This document shows, piece by piece, positions 14,805-22,204 of a DNA stretch of 28,573 nt. The stretch's first letter is position 1. Each line of letters starts with the position of its first letter. The stretch lies in assembly GCA_037441765.1 (NCBI GenBank), contig JBBIRM010000022.1, positions 1-28,573 of the forward strand, read 5' to 3'. Below the pieces are notes generated by a model that saw only the letters and a program-made list of their open reading frames with translations, searched no databases and was not told the origin of the DNA. The translations under genes were made by a program, and so were the position numbers. This DNA is from JBBIRM01 sp037441765 (GTDB lineage Bacteria; Desulfobacterota; BSN033; UBA1163).

Positions 14805-16161
14805 GATTTTAATCATTGACGATGAACCGATTCTTCGTGAATCCCTTGAAATTGCCTTAAAGGATTCAGGCTATGAGGTTTATTCTGCCCGAAGCGGTGA
14901 GGAAGGATTAGCCCTATTTAAAATTAATTATCCTGATCTTGTTCTATTAGATCACTGGCTTCCAGGAATCAATGGGGATGAGGTGCTTCGTCGAATGAAA
15001 GAGGAATCTCCCGATATTCCCGTAATCGTCATGACTGCTCAAGGATCGATCGAGATGGCGGTCAGCTCCATGAAGATGGGTGCCTTTGATTTTCTCGTAA
15101 AACCTTTTGGGTTAGACCAACTGGAGGATTTGATCAAGAAGGGACTTGAAAGAATTCGTTTGAAAAAAGAGGTTGAATGGCTTCGCGCCCAGTACCAAGA
15201 AAAGTTTCGTTCCGGGGGAATCATTGGGGTAAGTGAAAAGATGAGAAGGGTTTTGGAACTGGCTGAAAAGGTTGCTCAGGGTTCAGAGACTACGGTGCTT
15301 ATCGAAGGGGAAACTGGAACAGGAAAAGAGCTCCTTGCTGAATATATCCATTTTTTAAGCCCTCGTTCCCAATTCCCATTTATCCCGATTAACTGTGGGG
15401 CGATCCCAAAAGACCTATTTGAGAGTGAACTCTTTGGGTATGAAAAGGGTTCCTTTACCGGTGCCCTGGAAAGGGGGAAGATAGGCAAGGTTGAGGCTGC
15501 AGAAAGGGGGACACTGTTTCTTGATGAGGTGGGGGAGCTGTCACCATCAGCCCAGGTGAAGGTCTTAAGGGTCCTTGAAGAGAAAGAATACTTCAGAGTT
15601 GGAGGAATCGACAAAAAAAAGGCAGATGTCCGGATTATAGCGGCCACAAATAAGGATTTAGAGTCTGAGGTTCGGAAAGGAAATTTTCGTGACGATCTCT
15701 ATTTTAGACTGAATGTGGTTAAATTGACCATTCCTCCCTTAAGGGAACGAAGAGAAGATATCCTCCCCCTCTTTAAATTCTTCATGAATCATTTCAACCA
15801 ACAATTTAAAAAAGGATTTTTTCGTATCTCTCCCGAAGCAGAGAGAATCATCCTTTCATACCGCTGGCTTGGGAATATCCGTGAACTCCGGAATACTGTA
15901 GAACGGATTGTTTTGTTGGAAAAAGGGGAAACTATTCTTGAAAAACATCTTAATTTCCTTACAGAGAAGGAAGCTCCATTCGAAGGGGAAAGGGAATTCA
16001 AACCCATAATTCCACCTCAAGGAGTTGTATTGGAAGAGATAGAAAAAAAATATATACTTGAGGCACTTAAAATAAAGAAGGGAAATAAGTTACAGGCAGC
16101 CAAATTGCTGGGTATCTCTCGTTCTGCCCTTCTCTATCGGATGGCGAAATATGGATTGTAA
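14794..16161 (+). CDS. NtrC-family sigma54-dependent response regulator
   Basis: A 455-residue activator with a receiver (acidic D9-D10, phosphoacceptor D53, lysine K103), an AAA+ sigma54-interaction domain (about 143-375) and a Fis-type helix-turn-helix (about 412-455, KGNKLQAAKLLGISRSALLYRM). The AAA+ part has Walker A GETGTGKE (172-179), the sigma54-contacting GSFTGA loop (219-224, the common Ser variant of GAFTGA) and Walker B LFLDEVGE (241-248), so it should be fully competent to open sigma54 promoters. Its partner kinase is the overlapping upstream gene. The two sigma54-type promoters seen here, at 6354 and 16432, are the obvious local targets; that link is inferred. Confidence 0.97.
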   Translation: MQFKILIIDDEPILRESLEIALKDSGYEVYSARSGEEGLALFKINYPDLVLLDHWLPGINGDEVLRRMKEESPDIPVIVMTAQGSIEMAVSSMKMGAFDFLVKPFGLDQLEDLIKKGLERIRLKKEVEWLRAQYQEKFRSGGIIGVSEKMRRVLELAEKVAQGSETTVLIEGETGTGKELLAEYIHFLSPRSQFPFIPINCGAIPKDLFESELFGYEKGSFTGALERGKIGKVEAAERGTLFLDEVGELSPSAQVKVLRVLEEKEYFRVGGIDKKKADVRIIAATNKDLESEVRKGNFRDDLYFRLNVVKLTIPPLRERREDILPLFKFFMNHFNQQFKKGFFRISPEAERIILSYRWLGNIRELRNTVERIVLLEKGETILEKHLNFLTEKEAPFEGEREFKPIIPPQGVVLEEIEKKYILEALKIKKGNKLQAAKLLGISRSALLYRMAKYGL

Positions 16162-16191
16162 AAAGGTTGCCTGCCCCCTTTTTCAAATCTT

Positions 16192-16234
16192 AAGTTGTCT
16201 GGTTTTAGATATTCTGTCTAAAATCAAACAACTT
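16192..16234. terminator. Long hairpin after the NtrC-type gene, terminator or activator site
   Basis: The 18-base arms 16192-16209 and 16217-16234 pair at 16 of 18 positions around a 7-base loop, followed by a T-rich run. It sits 30 bases past the stop codon, which fits a terminator, but being a long dyad about 200 bases upstream of the sigma54-type promoter it could instead or also be an enhancer site. Confidence 0.55.
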
Positions 16235-16431
16235 AGAAATTTTTTAGTCATTTCAATTTATTAATTCCTTGGTCATTTTTCTAATATTTTATTTTAAACA
16301 ATAATTCAAATTTAGCCTACCTCAAACTTTTCACTAAAAACTATATAAGAATTTTTAAGAACCGTCACAACTTATTGGTTTTAAAGAGATATTTCAAAAA
16401 TTAACTTTTTCCTCTTATAGAGGTGATAATG

Positions 16432-16447
16432 TGGTATTTTTTTTGCT
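16432..16447 (+). promoter_or_regulatory. Sigma54-type (-24/-12) promoter of the pseudo-receiver/rhodanese unit
   Basis: TGGTAT with GG at 16433-16434 and TTGCT with GC at 16445-16446 have the required 12-base spacing. The -12 block is an exact consensus TTGC. The -24 block is identical to that of the promoter at 6354. Initiation would be near 16458, about 30 bases before the ATG. Confidence 0.7.
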
Positions 16448-16489
16448 TCTCCTTAACGATAAAAAATATAAAAGATATTTGTACTTTTT

Positions 16490-16870
16490 ATGAGAGTATT
16501 GATCGTAGAAAGAGATAGAACAGTTGGACAGTCTCTCTGCTATTTTCTTGAGCGCCAAAGAAATTGTGAGGTTTTTCTTGCCAGTTCGAAGAAAGAAGGA
16601 GAATCTCTTTTTAAAGCACTTCCCTTTGATATCGTACTCTGTGGGGAAAGCCTTCCCGATGGCAATGGTTTGGAAGTTTTATGTGAATGGGTGAATAAAA
16701 ACCCAAAACTTATAACGATTTTGATGACTGTTCGGAGCGATGAGAAATTGAGACAAGAGGCACTTAAATCAGGGATTCGAGGTTATCTGGAAAAACCCTT
16801 CAACCTGAAGCAGCTTGAAGAGGCAATTTTTATTTCGGAATGCGGATTTCAGAATAAAAAAGAGGGATGA
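16490..16870 (+). CDS. Pseudo-receiver protein lacking the phosphoacceptor aspartate
   Basis: A 126-residue CheY-like domain with no output domain. The fold is clear (VLIVERD, LPDGNGLEVL, ILMTVRSDEK, GYLEKPFNLKQL), with lysine K102 and switch T80 kept. The normally phosphorylated Asp is Gly: strand 3 reads DIVLCGESLPDG, so G52 (codon GGG) stands where LLD is usual, with E53 next to it. One acidic-pocket residue is also changed (E7-R8-D9). It should therefore not take a phosphoryl group in the usual way and may be a constitutively set or ligand-gated binding module. It is the first gene after the second sigma54-type promoter and 56 bases before the rhodanese gene. Confidence 0.9.
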   Translation: MRVLIVERDRTVGQSLCYFLERQRNCEVFLASSKKEGESLFKALPFDIVLCGESLPDGNGLEVLCEWVNKNPKLITILMTVRSDEKLRQEALKSGIRGYLEKPFNLKQLEEAIFISECGFQNKKEG

Positions 16871-16926
16871 TTTACAAATATTACAATCCCCTACGCACTA
16901 TGCGCTTAGAAAGGAGGTGAGAAACG

Positions 16927-17382
16927 ATGAAGAAGAGAATTATGGTCTGGATGCTGAGTTTTTTATTTTTCCTTTCATTGACCAGCATGACATTGGCCCA
17001 ACAGGCAAAACCAGCAGGTCCTCCGCAGATTGTGAGGGATATGGTGGCCAAGGCAAAGGCAGAGATAAAATCGGTTTCAGCAGAGGATGTTAAAGCAGCG
17101 ATTGATAAGAAAGAAAAGATGGTTATTCTCGATGTTAGAGATCCTGGGGAGTATGCTGCAGGACATCTTCCAGGAGCGATCAATGTCTCAAGAGGGACAT
17201 TGGAATGGGGAATATGGGGTAAGGTTCCAGACCTATCCACCAAGATCTATGTCTACTGCAAGACAGCAGGTCGTTCTGCTTTAGCCACCAAGACTCTCAA
17301 TGACCTAGGCTATAAGAATGCTGTTTTGATGGACGCTCAGTTTGAGGATTGGATCAAGAAAGGCTATCCTGTAGAGAGATAA
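16927..17382 (+). CDS. Periplasmic single-domain rhodanese
   Basis: A 151-residue protein with a signal peptide (hydrophobic 6-20, likely cleavage after LA at residue 24) and one rhodanese domain (about 48-150): ILDVRDPGEYAAGHLPGAINV and the active-site loop YCKTAGRS with C111. Rhodaneses carry sulfur as a persulfide on this Cys. Export and closeness to a polysulfide/thiosulfate-reductase-like operon suggest it handles periplasmic sulfane sulfur, perhaps passing it to the reductase; that is inference. An excellent ribosome site (AAGGAGGTG) precedes the ATG by 7 bases, so it is probably made in quantity. A strong terminator follows, separating it from the reductase operon. Confidence 0.93.
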   Translation: MKKRIMVWMLSFLFFLSLTSMTLAQQAKPAGPPQIVRDMVAKAKAEIKSVSAEDVKAAIDKKEKMVILDVRDPGEYAAGHLPGAINVSRGTLEWGIWGKVPDLSTKIYVYCKTAGRSALATKTLNDLGYKNAVLMDAQFEDWIKKGYPVER

Positions 17383-17391
17383 TCTATTAAA

Positions 17392-17422
17392 GAGGGGCAT
17401 TCATAATTATTGAATGCCCCTC
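17392..17422 (+). terminator. Rho-independent terminator after the rhodanese gene
   Basis: A perfect 12-bp stem, GAGGGGCATTCA (17392-17403) with TGAATGCCCCTC (17411-17422), has a 7-base loop and is followed by a T-rich stretch. It should end the sigma54-driven transcript before the reductase operon, allowing at most partial read-through. Confidence 0.85.
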
Positions 17423-17472
17423 CAAATTCTTTTTGGATCAATTTTGTAAATAATAAATAGTTTTTTAAAGCG

Positions 17473-19665
17473 ATGAATAATGATCATCTTAATTTAACAA
17501 GGCGGGGTTTTTTAAAGGTATCTGGAACGACGTTAGGTGTCCTATCCCTTAGCCATAAACTTATAGACTTTAATCGGTGGGTTTCCGCCAATATAAATTC
17601 CCGAGTTATTCGCACCCCTACCCTTTGTAATGGATGTGGCAATCGGTGTGGAATATTCGCTTATGTCAAGAATGGGCGACTATGGAAGATAGAGGGAAAT
17701 CCTGAGGCCAATGGGAACCTTGGGGTGGTCTGTCCAAAAGGGCATGGCTATCTTCATGACCTTTACAATCCCGATCGAATTAAAGGTCCTTTAAAAAGGG
17801 TTGGAAATCGATTTGAACCAATTTCCTGGGAACAGGCCTATAAAGAGATTGCACAGAAGATCAATCTCATCCTTATGGATAATGGTCCACAGAGCATCTT
17901 CTGGGTAAACTATCCACAGCCCAATCACCTCTACGCATTGAGATTGATGCACTCCCTTGGAAGCCCTCACTATTTCACTCATGGAGCAACCTGTTACACT
18001 GCAAGAAATGCGGGCTGGGCGGCAACTGTAGGGCAACTTCCATCAAATGACCTCTCTCATTCCAAATACATCATGATCATTGGTCGAAACCCTGCAGGTG
18101 GGATCGATCTTGGCCAGGTAAAAAGAATTATAGAAGCCAAGGAGAAGGGAGCAAAATTGGTGGTGGTTGATCCGAGGCACAGCGAAACTGCAATCCTTGC
18201 TGATGAGTGGCTTCCCATCAAACCTGGAACAGATCTGGCACTCCTTCTGGCGATGATCAATGTGATGTTGAAGGAAGAACTATACGATAAAAAATTTGTT
18301 GCAGAAAAAACAGTTGGATTTGAGCAATTGACAGATGAGATTGTCAACTACCCTCCTGAATGGGCTGAAAGAATCTGTGAAATACCTGCAAAGACGATCC
18401 TCAGGATCACAAGAGAGATAGCCCATGCCAAACCTAAGGCATTGATCCATCGTGGCTACCACGCAGCCTTTGGAGCACAATATCTGAATAGTTTTCAAAC
18501 TGCCCGGGCCTTAGCCATTGCCAATAGTCTCTTAGGTAATATCAATCAGGAAGGAGGTATCTATTTCCCTCAAACAGCCAAATTAGGGGAACTTCAACCC
18601 GAGCATCCAGCCCCTGAGCTTCCTAAGACGGGGAAACTGGATGGAACAGGGGTGCCGGGGAGATATCCCTTAGGAAGTTATGGAGATGGCATTGCACATG
18701 CTATTCCTGAACTTGCCCTCCGTGGGGAATTGAAAGCAGGGTTTGTCTATCATTATAACCCCCTACGAACTAATCCAAATCCAAAACGGGTCATAGCAGG
18801 TTATAAGAAGTTAGGTCTTCTTGTGGTGATCGATACTGTCCTTTCTGAAACCGCCTCCATCGCTCACTACGTCCTTCCCGAGTCGTTCTACCTGGAAAGG
18901 ACAGAGGTGGTTGATACAAAACATAGTGGGAAGCGTGCTCAAGTCAGTCTTCAACAACAGGTCCTAAGGCCGATCTATGATACTCGGACAGGAACCCAGA
19001 TAATCATCGAACTGGCAAGACACTTGGGGGTGGGCAAATTTTTCAACTTCAATATTGAGGAAGCCAATCGGCTTAGACTGAAACCTTTAGGTGTCACGCT
19101 GGAGCAGTTAAAGGAGAAGGGAATCTTATTTGTGGGAGAGGAGTGGAAGGAGGGATTCAATAAATTAGAGACGCCTTCTGGAAAAGTAGAGATTTATAGT
19201 AAAACCTTAGAGCGTCTCGGGTTTCCACCCATCCCCCGATGGGAGGAACCATTGGTCTCTCCAGACCCTAAAGACCCTCATTCTTTCAGGCTTCTTCATG
19301 GGAAACAATCCATCCATACCCATTCCATGACTGCAAACCAACCTGTGCTCATGGCCATTAGCCATCGTTATGATATGATCAGGCTATGGATGAATAGAAA
19401 AAGAGGGCAACAGTTGGGGCTTAAAGATGGAGATTGGGTGAGGATCAAATCTATGGTTGGAGAAGGGAGGATTCGAGTTCGCCTCATCGAAGGGATCCAT
19501 CCTTCTTGTGTCTGGCTCCCCAGTGGCTACGGTATTTTTTCAAAATATTTAAAGACAGCCTATGATGTGGGTCTTTCATACAATGATTTTCTTCCAACTT
19601 ATTTCGACCCTACCGTAGGCCACTCAATGTCATCGGAGATTGTGGTTCAGGTAACAAAGGCCTAA
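17473..19665 (+). CDS. Tat-exported molybdopterin oxidoreductase, polysulfide/thiosulfate-reductase-type catalytic subunit
   Basis: A 730-residue member of the DMSO-reductase superfamily. It has a Tat signal (LTRRGFLKVSG, R10-R11), a [4Fe-4S] motif C52-X2-C55-X3-C59-X27-C87 and a HGATCYTARNAG block whose C174 is the expected molybdenum ligand, as in PsrA, PhsA and related reductases. Length and the downstream ferredoxin, NrfD-like anchor and TorD-like chaperone match periplasm-facing Psr/Phs/Nrf-type complexes. The substrate cannot be read from sequence; sulfur compounds are favoured by the adjacent rhodanese, and arsenate, selenate or tetrathionate are alternatives. No clear ribosome site precedes the ATG. 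The frame looks intact. Confidence 0.93.
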   Translation: MNNDHLNLTRRGFLKVSGTTLGVLSLSHKLIDFNRWVSANINSRVIRTPTLCNGCGNRCGIFAYVKNGRLWKIEGNPEANGNLGVVCPKGHGYLHDLYNPDRIKGPLKRVGNRFEPISWEQAYKEIAQKINLILMDNGPQSIFWVNYPQPNHLYALRLMHSLGSPHYFTHGATCYTARNAGWAATVGQLPSNDLSHSKYIMIIGRNPAGGIDLGQVKRIIEAKEKGAKLVVVDPRHSETAILADEWLPIKPGTDLALLLAMINVMLKEELYDKKFVAEKTVGFEQLTDEIVNYPPEWAERICEIPAKTILRITREIAHAKPKALIHRGYHAAFGAQYLNSFQTARALAIANSLLGNINQEGGIYFPQTAKLGELQPEHPAPELPKTGKLDGTGVPGRYPLGSYGDGIAHAIPELALRGELKAGFVYHYNPLRTNPNPKRVIAGYKKLGLLVVIDTVLSETASIAHYVLPESFYLERTEVVDTKHSGKRAQVSLQQQVLRPIYDTRTGTQIIIELARHLGVGKFFNFNIEEANRLRLKPLGVTLEQLKEKGILFVGEEWKEGFNKLETPSGKVEIYSKTLERLGFPPIPRWEEPLVSPDPKDPHSFRLLHGKQSIHTHSMTANQPVLMAISHRYDMIRLWMNRKRGQQLGLKDGDWVRIKSMVGEGRIRVRLIEGIHPSCVWLPSGYGIFSKYLKTAYDVGLSYNDFLPTYFDPTVGHSMSSEIVVQVTKA

Positions 19666-19724
19666 TCCAGTTGCTGATTAAGTGTGGAATGGTTTGAAGC
19701 ACTTCTCTGCAGGAGTTTAGCAAG

Positions 19725-20264
19725 ATGCCCCGATATGGAATGGTGATTGATGAAACAAAATGTGTAGGGTGTCACGCCTGTCGTGTGGCATGCCATAACC
19801 AGAACGGTCTTGAGGAAAATGAGGCCTATAATCATCTCGAAGAGCGAGAATATGGAAGTTTCCCTAACTATTCCCGGGAATTCTTACCTGTCCAGTGTCA
19901 GCATTGCGATAACCCTCCATGTGTCAAGGTCTGCCCCACCGGTGCCTCCCATAAGCGGAAGGATGGAGTGGTTCTGGTAGACAAGAATAAATGCATTGGA
20001 TGTAAGTATTGTATTGCCGCTTGTCCCTACAATGTCCGTATCATTAAAAAAGAAGGTTATATTGAAAAATGTCGGTTCTGCATCGAATTTGTTGAAAAGG
20101 GAGAGAAGCCGGCCTGTATGACAACCTGCATGACTGGGGTCAGGATGTTTGGAGACCTGGACGACCCCAATAGTGAAATCTCCCAATATATTATTAAACA
20201 CAGGTTGAAACAGTTTAAGGCAGAACTAAACACCAAACCGAGAATTTACTACAAAAGGGGATGA
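19725..20264 (+). CDS. Four-cluster ferredoxin subunit (PsrB/PhsB/NrfC-like)
   Basis: A 179-residue electron-transfer subunit with sixteen Cys in four groups: C13/C16/C19/C23, C58/C61/C66/C70, C90/C93/C96/C100 and C116/C119/C131/C135, enough for four [4Fe-4S] clusters. It has no signal peptide, as usual for subunits that ride out with a Tat-exported catalytic partner. It would pass electrons between the NrfD-like membrane subunit and the molybdenum subunit. CAGGAG lies 10 bases before the ATG; the gap to the catalytic subunit gene is 59 bases, and the chaperone gene starts 4 bases later. Confidence 0.95.
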   Translation: MPRYGMVIDETKCVGCHACRVACHNQNGLEENEAYNHLEEREYGSFPNYSREFLPVQCQHCDNPPCVKVCPTGASHKRKDGVVLVDKNKCIGCKYCIAACPYNVRIIKKEGYIEKCRFCIEFVEKGEKPACMTTCMTGVRMFGDLDDPNSEISQYIIKHRLKQFKAELNTKPRIYYKRG

Positions 20265-20268
20265 CGTA

Positions 20269-20928
20269 GTGCACGATAAAGAAAAAGCCTATTTCTGTGA
20301 GATCCTCTCCTCTCTTTTCTCTCCCCCGGATCAGGAGATGGTAAACCAATTCTCTCAGGGAAAGATCCATTCCTTTTTTAAAAGGTATGTCCAGTCTTTG
20401 GAAGGGGAGATTGAATTGTTAAAAGGATTTTTGTCTGAACTTCCTCCCCAAATCCTTTTAAGGGATTTAAAGGTGGAGTATGACCGACTCTTTTCTGATA
20501 CGGGAAAAGAGAGAATTTCATTGGTGGAATCATTCTATAAACCCTGGACTCAAGATCCCCATTGCCAACTGCCTTTTGCAAAAGAGAAGGGATTTCTTAT
20601 GGGGGACTCAGCCATTCACCTCTTGGCCCTCTTTCGACAATGCGGGATAGAGGTTTCAGATTACTTTAAGGGGATGCCTGACCATCTCGTCATTGAACTT
20701 GAGTTTCTGTCCCACCTCTATCGAGTGGCGGAGGACGAGGCCATTGAGGCCTTTATAAGGGATCATCTCGATTGGATTCCCTACCTTAAGCAAGATTGTG
20801 AAAGGGCAAATGCACATCCATTTTATATCAGCTTAATCGATCTTCTTAATCTATTCATCCAAAAAGAAAAAGAGAGACTGGAGAGGAGAAACGATGGAGA
20901 GAAGGAGATTTATTCAGACTCTATTTGA
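20269..20928 (+). CDS. TorD-family chaperone for the molybdoenzyme
   Basis: A 219-residue all-helical cytoplasmic protein starting at GTG. It has the family pattern of LKVEYDRLF, then SLVESFYKPWTQD and the conserved MPDHLVIELEFLSHLY (about 143-158). Such chaperones bind the Tat signal of the catalytic subunit and hold it until cofactor loading is finished. Position within the operon, directly after the ferredoxin gene, supports that role. Its 3' end overlaps the small lipoprotein gene by 35 bases. Confidence 0.9.
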   Translation: MHDKEKAYFCEILSSLFSPPDQEMVNQFSQGKIHSFFKRYVQSLEGEIELLKGFLSELPPQILLRDLKVEYDRLFSDTGKERISLVESFYKPWTQDPHCQLPFAKEKGFLMGDSAIHLLALFRQCGIEVSDYFKGMPDHLVIELEFLSHLYRVAEDEAIEAFIRDHLDWIPYLKQDCERANAHPFYISLIDLLNLFIQKEKERLERRNDGEKEIYSDSI

Positions 20929-21151
20929 GGTTTTTACCATTGGGGGATTATTCCTTTTGGCCGGATGTAGCTCGAAGGAAAAGTCCCAAGCATCTGGCAA
21001 TCAGGAAAAACTCTGGAACCTTGCAAGCGGTCAGCAAAAATCAGAGGAACCCATTGAGTTGAGTTATTGGAAAGATTCACCTGTCCTCTACAGGGATGCA
21101 TCGATGGGTAAGACAGATCCAACTTTTGTACCCAAAATTGGAGGGGGGTGA
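20894..21151 (+). CDS. Small lipoprotein of the reductase operon, unknown function
   Basis: An 85-residue protein beginning MERRRFIQTLFEVFTIGGLFLLAGCSS: a twin-arginine-like start, one hydrophobic stretch and a lipobox LAGC (Cys 25). The mature part is about 60 polar residues (SYWKDSPVLYRDASMG) with no domain I recognise. AGGAG lies upstream of the ATG inside the chaperone gene, and the overlap implies translational coupling. It may be an extra small subunit that tethers or stabilises the periplasmic complex; that is a guess from position only. Confidence 0.7.
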   Translation: MERRRFIQTLFEVFTIGGLFLLAGCSSKEKSQASGNQEKLWNLASGQQKSEEPIELSYWKDSPVLYRDASMGKTDPTFVPKIGGG

Positions 21152-21165
21152 AGTTAACCGAAAAA

Positions 21166-21180
21166 CTTGCCGTAGGCAAG
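21166..21180 (+). repeat. Small intercistronic hairpin
   Basis: CTTGCC-GTA-GGCAAG is a perfect 6-bp stem with a 3-base loop between the lipoprotein and NrfD-like genes. It has no T-run and is unlikely to terminate; it may adjust mRNA stability within the operon. Confidence 0.45.
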
Positions 21181-21214
21181 GAGAAATTAAAATAAAAATT
21201 ATTTGGAGTTGGTC

Positions 21215-22204
21215 ATGGAAGGAACGATACATATTATTTGGAATTGGATTGTAGCGGTTGATCTTTTTTGCGCAGGCCTTAGCGCTGGGGCTTTCATCAT
21301 CTCGGCCACAGCCTATTTTCTCGGTCGACAACGATATGAAACCATTACGAGGATTGGAGCCTATATAGCCCCATTTCCAGTTATCATTGGGATCATCGCT
21401 TTGATCTATGATCTTGAAAGACCACATCTCTTCTGGAAATTGTTTCTTACCTTCCAACCCAATTCGGTCATGTCTCTTGGGGCGTGGCTTCTTTTATTTT
21501 TCTCCCTCTTCAGTGTGGCTCACTTTTACCTCTGGCTTCCAGAACGGTTTGACTATTTGAGGATCCTTCCTGCCATTCAATCCAATAGATTCCTAAGTCG
21601 TTTTCAAGGAGATAATCTGACCAAAGTGAGGGGAGTGGTAGCAGGCTTTGGAATTCCTATCTCCATCGGGGTTGGAATCTACACAGGCGTCCTATTAGGG
21701 GCACTTACCGCAAGGCCCTTCTGGAATAACCCAATGCTTCCGATGTTGTTCTTAATCTCTGCGATGATGACTGGCTCGGCTGCGATCTGTTTTATTGGAT
21801 GTTTTGTAAAAGGATTTAGGGGGATGAGTCGAGACAATATCCATACGAATAAATTTATGATTCATTCCATTGATTTTACCCTCATGGTCTTTTCGATCAT
21901 CGCTGTCTTCCTTTTTATCCTGGGCCTATATGTTTCACCCAGGAGTTCAGTGGCGGCGGTTCATCTCATCATGGGTGGAGAGTTTACCCTTCTCTTCTGG
22001 GTTCTTGTTGTTGGTGTAGGGATTGTCCTCCCTCTTTCCCTGGAGGTCTATGAGTTGATCCCTCATTACATTTGGCATGTAGAGTTGAGAGAGCACAATC
22101 CTTGGATTTCTGGTGTAATAACGACCTCTGTCCTCATTGGAGGTTTTACTATGCGATATATCATCATCTATGCAGGCCAGATGGCCCAGATCATCGCCTC
22201 CTAA
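21215..22204 (+). CDS. NrfD/PsrC-family membrane quinone-interacting subunit
   Basis: A 329-residue integral membrane protein with about eight to nine helices (for example VDLFCAGLSAGAFIISATAYF, IAPFPVIIGIIALIYDLERP, GVGIYTGVLLGALTA, LIMGGEFTLLFWVLVVGVGIVL). The LERPHLFWKL stretch after the second helix is typical of NrfD-like proteins. It would exchange electrons between the quinone pool and the ferredoxin subunit. I chose the ATG at 21215 because GGAG lies 7 bases upstream; a TTG at 21203 is also in frame. It ends the operon and overlaps the convergent thiolase-like gene tail to tail by 14 bases. Confidence 0.93.
   Translation: MEGTIHIIWNWIVAVDLFCAGLSAGAFIISATAYFLGRQRYETITRIGAYIAPFPVIIGIIALIYDLERPHLFWKLFLTFQPNSVMSLGAWLLLFFSLFSVAHFYLWLPERFDYLRILPAIQSNRFLSRFQGDNLTKVRGVVAGFGIPISIGVGIYTGVLLGALTARPFWNNPMLPMLFLISAMMTGSAAICFIGCFVKGFRGMSRDNIHTNKFMIHSIDFTLMVFSIIAVFLFILGLYVSPRSSVAAVHLIMGGEFTLLFWVLVVGVGIVLPLSLEVYELIPHYIWHVELREHNPWISGVITTSVLIGGFTMRYIIIYAGQMAQIIAS

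Larger units (their letters stand above)
16162..16489. other. 328-base AT-rich intergenic region
   Basis: There is no gene here. It holds a long hairpin just after the NtrC-type gene, then about 190 bases of AT-rich sequence without clear repeats, then a sigma54-type promoter and a leader of about 30 bases before the pseudo-receiver gene. Confidence 0.7.
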
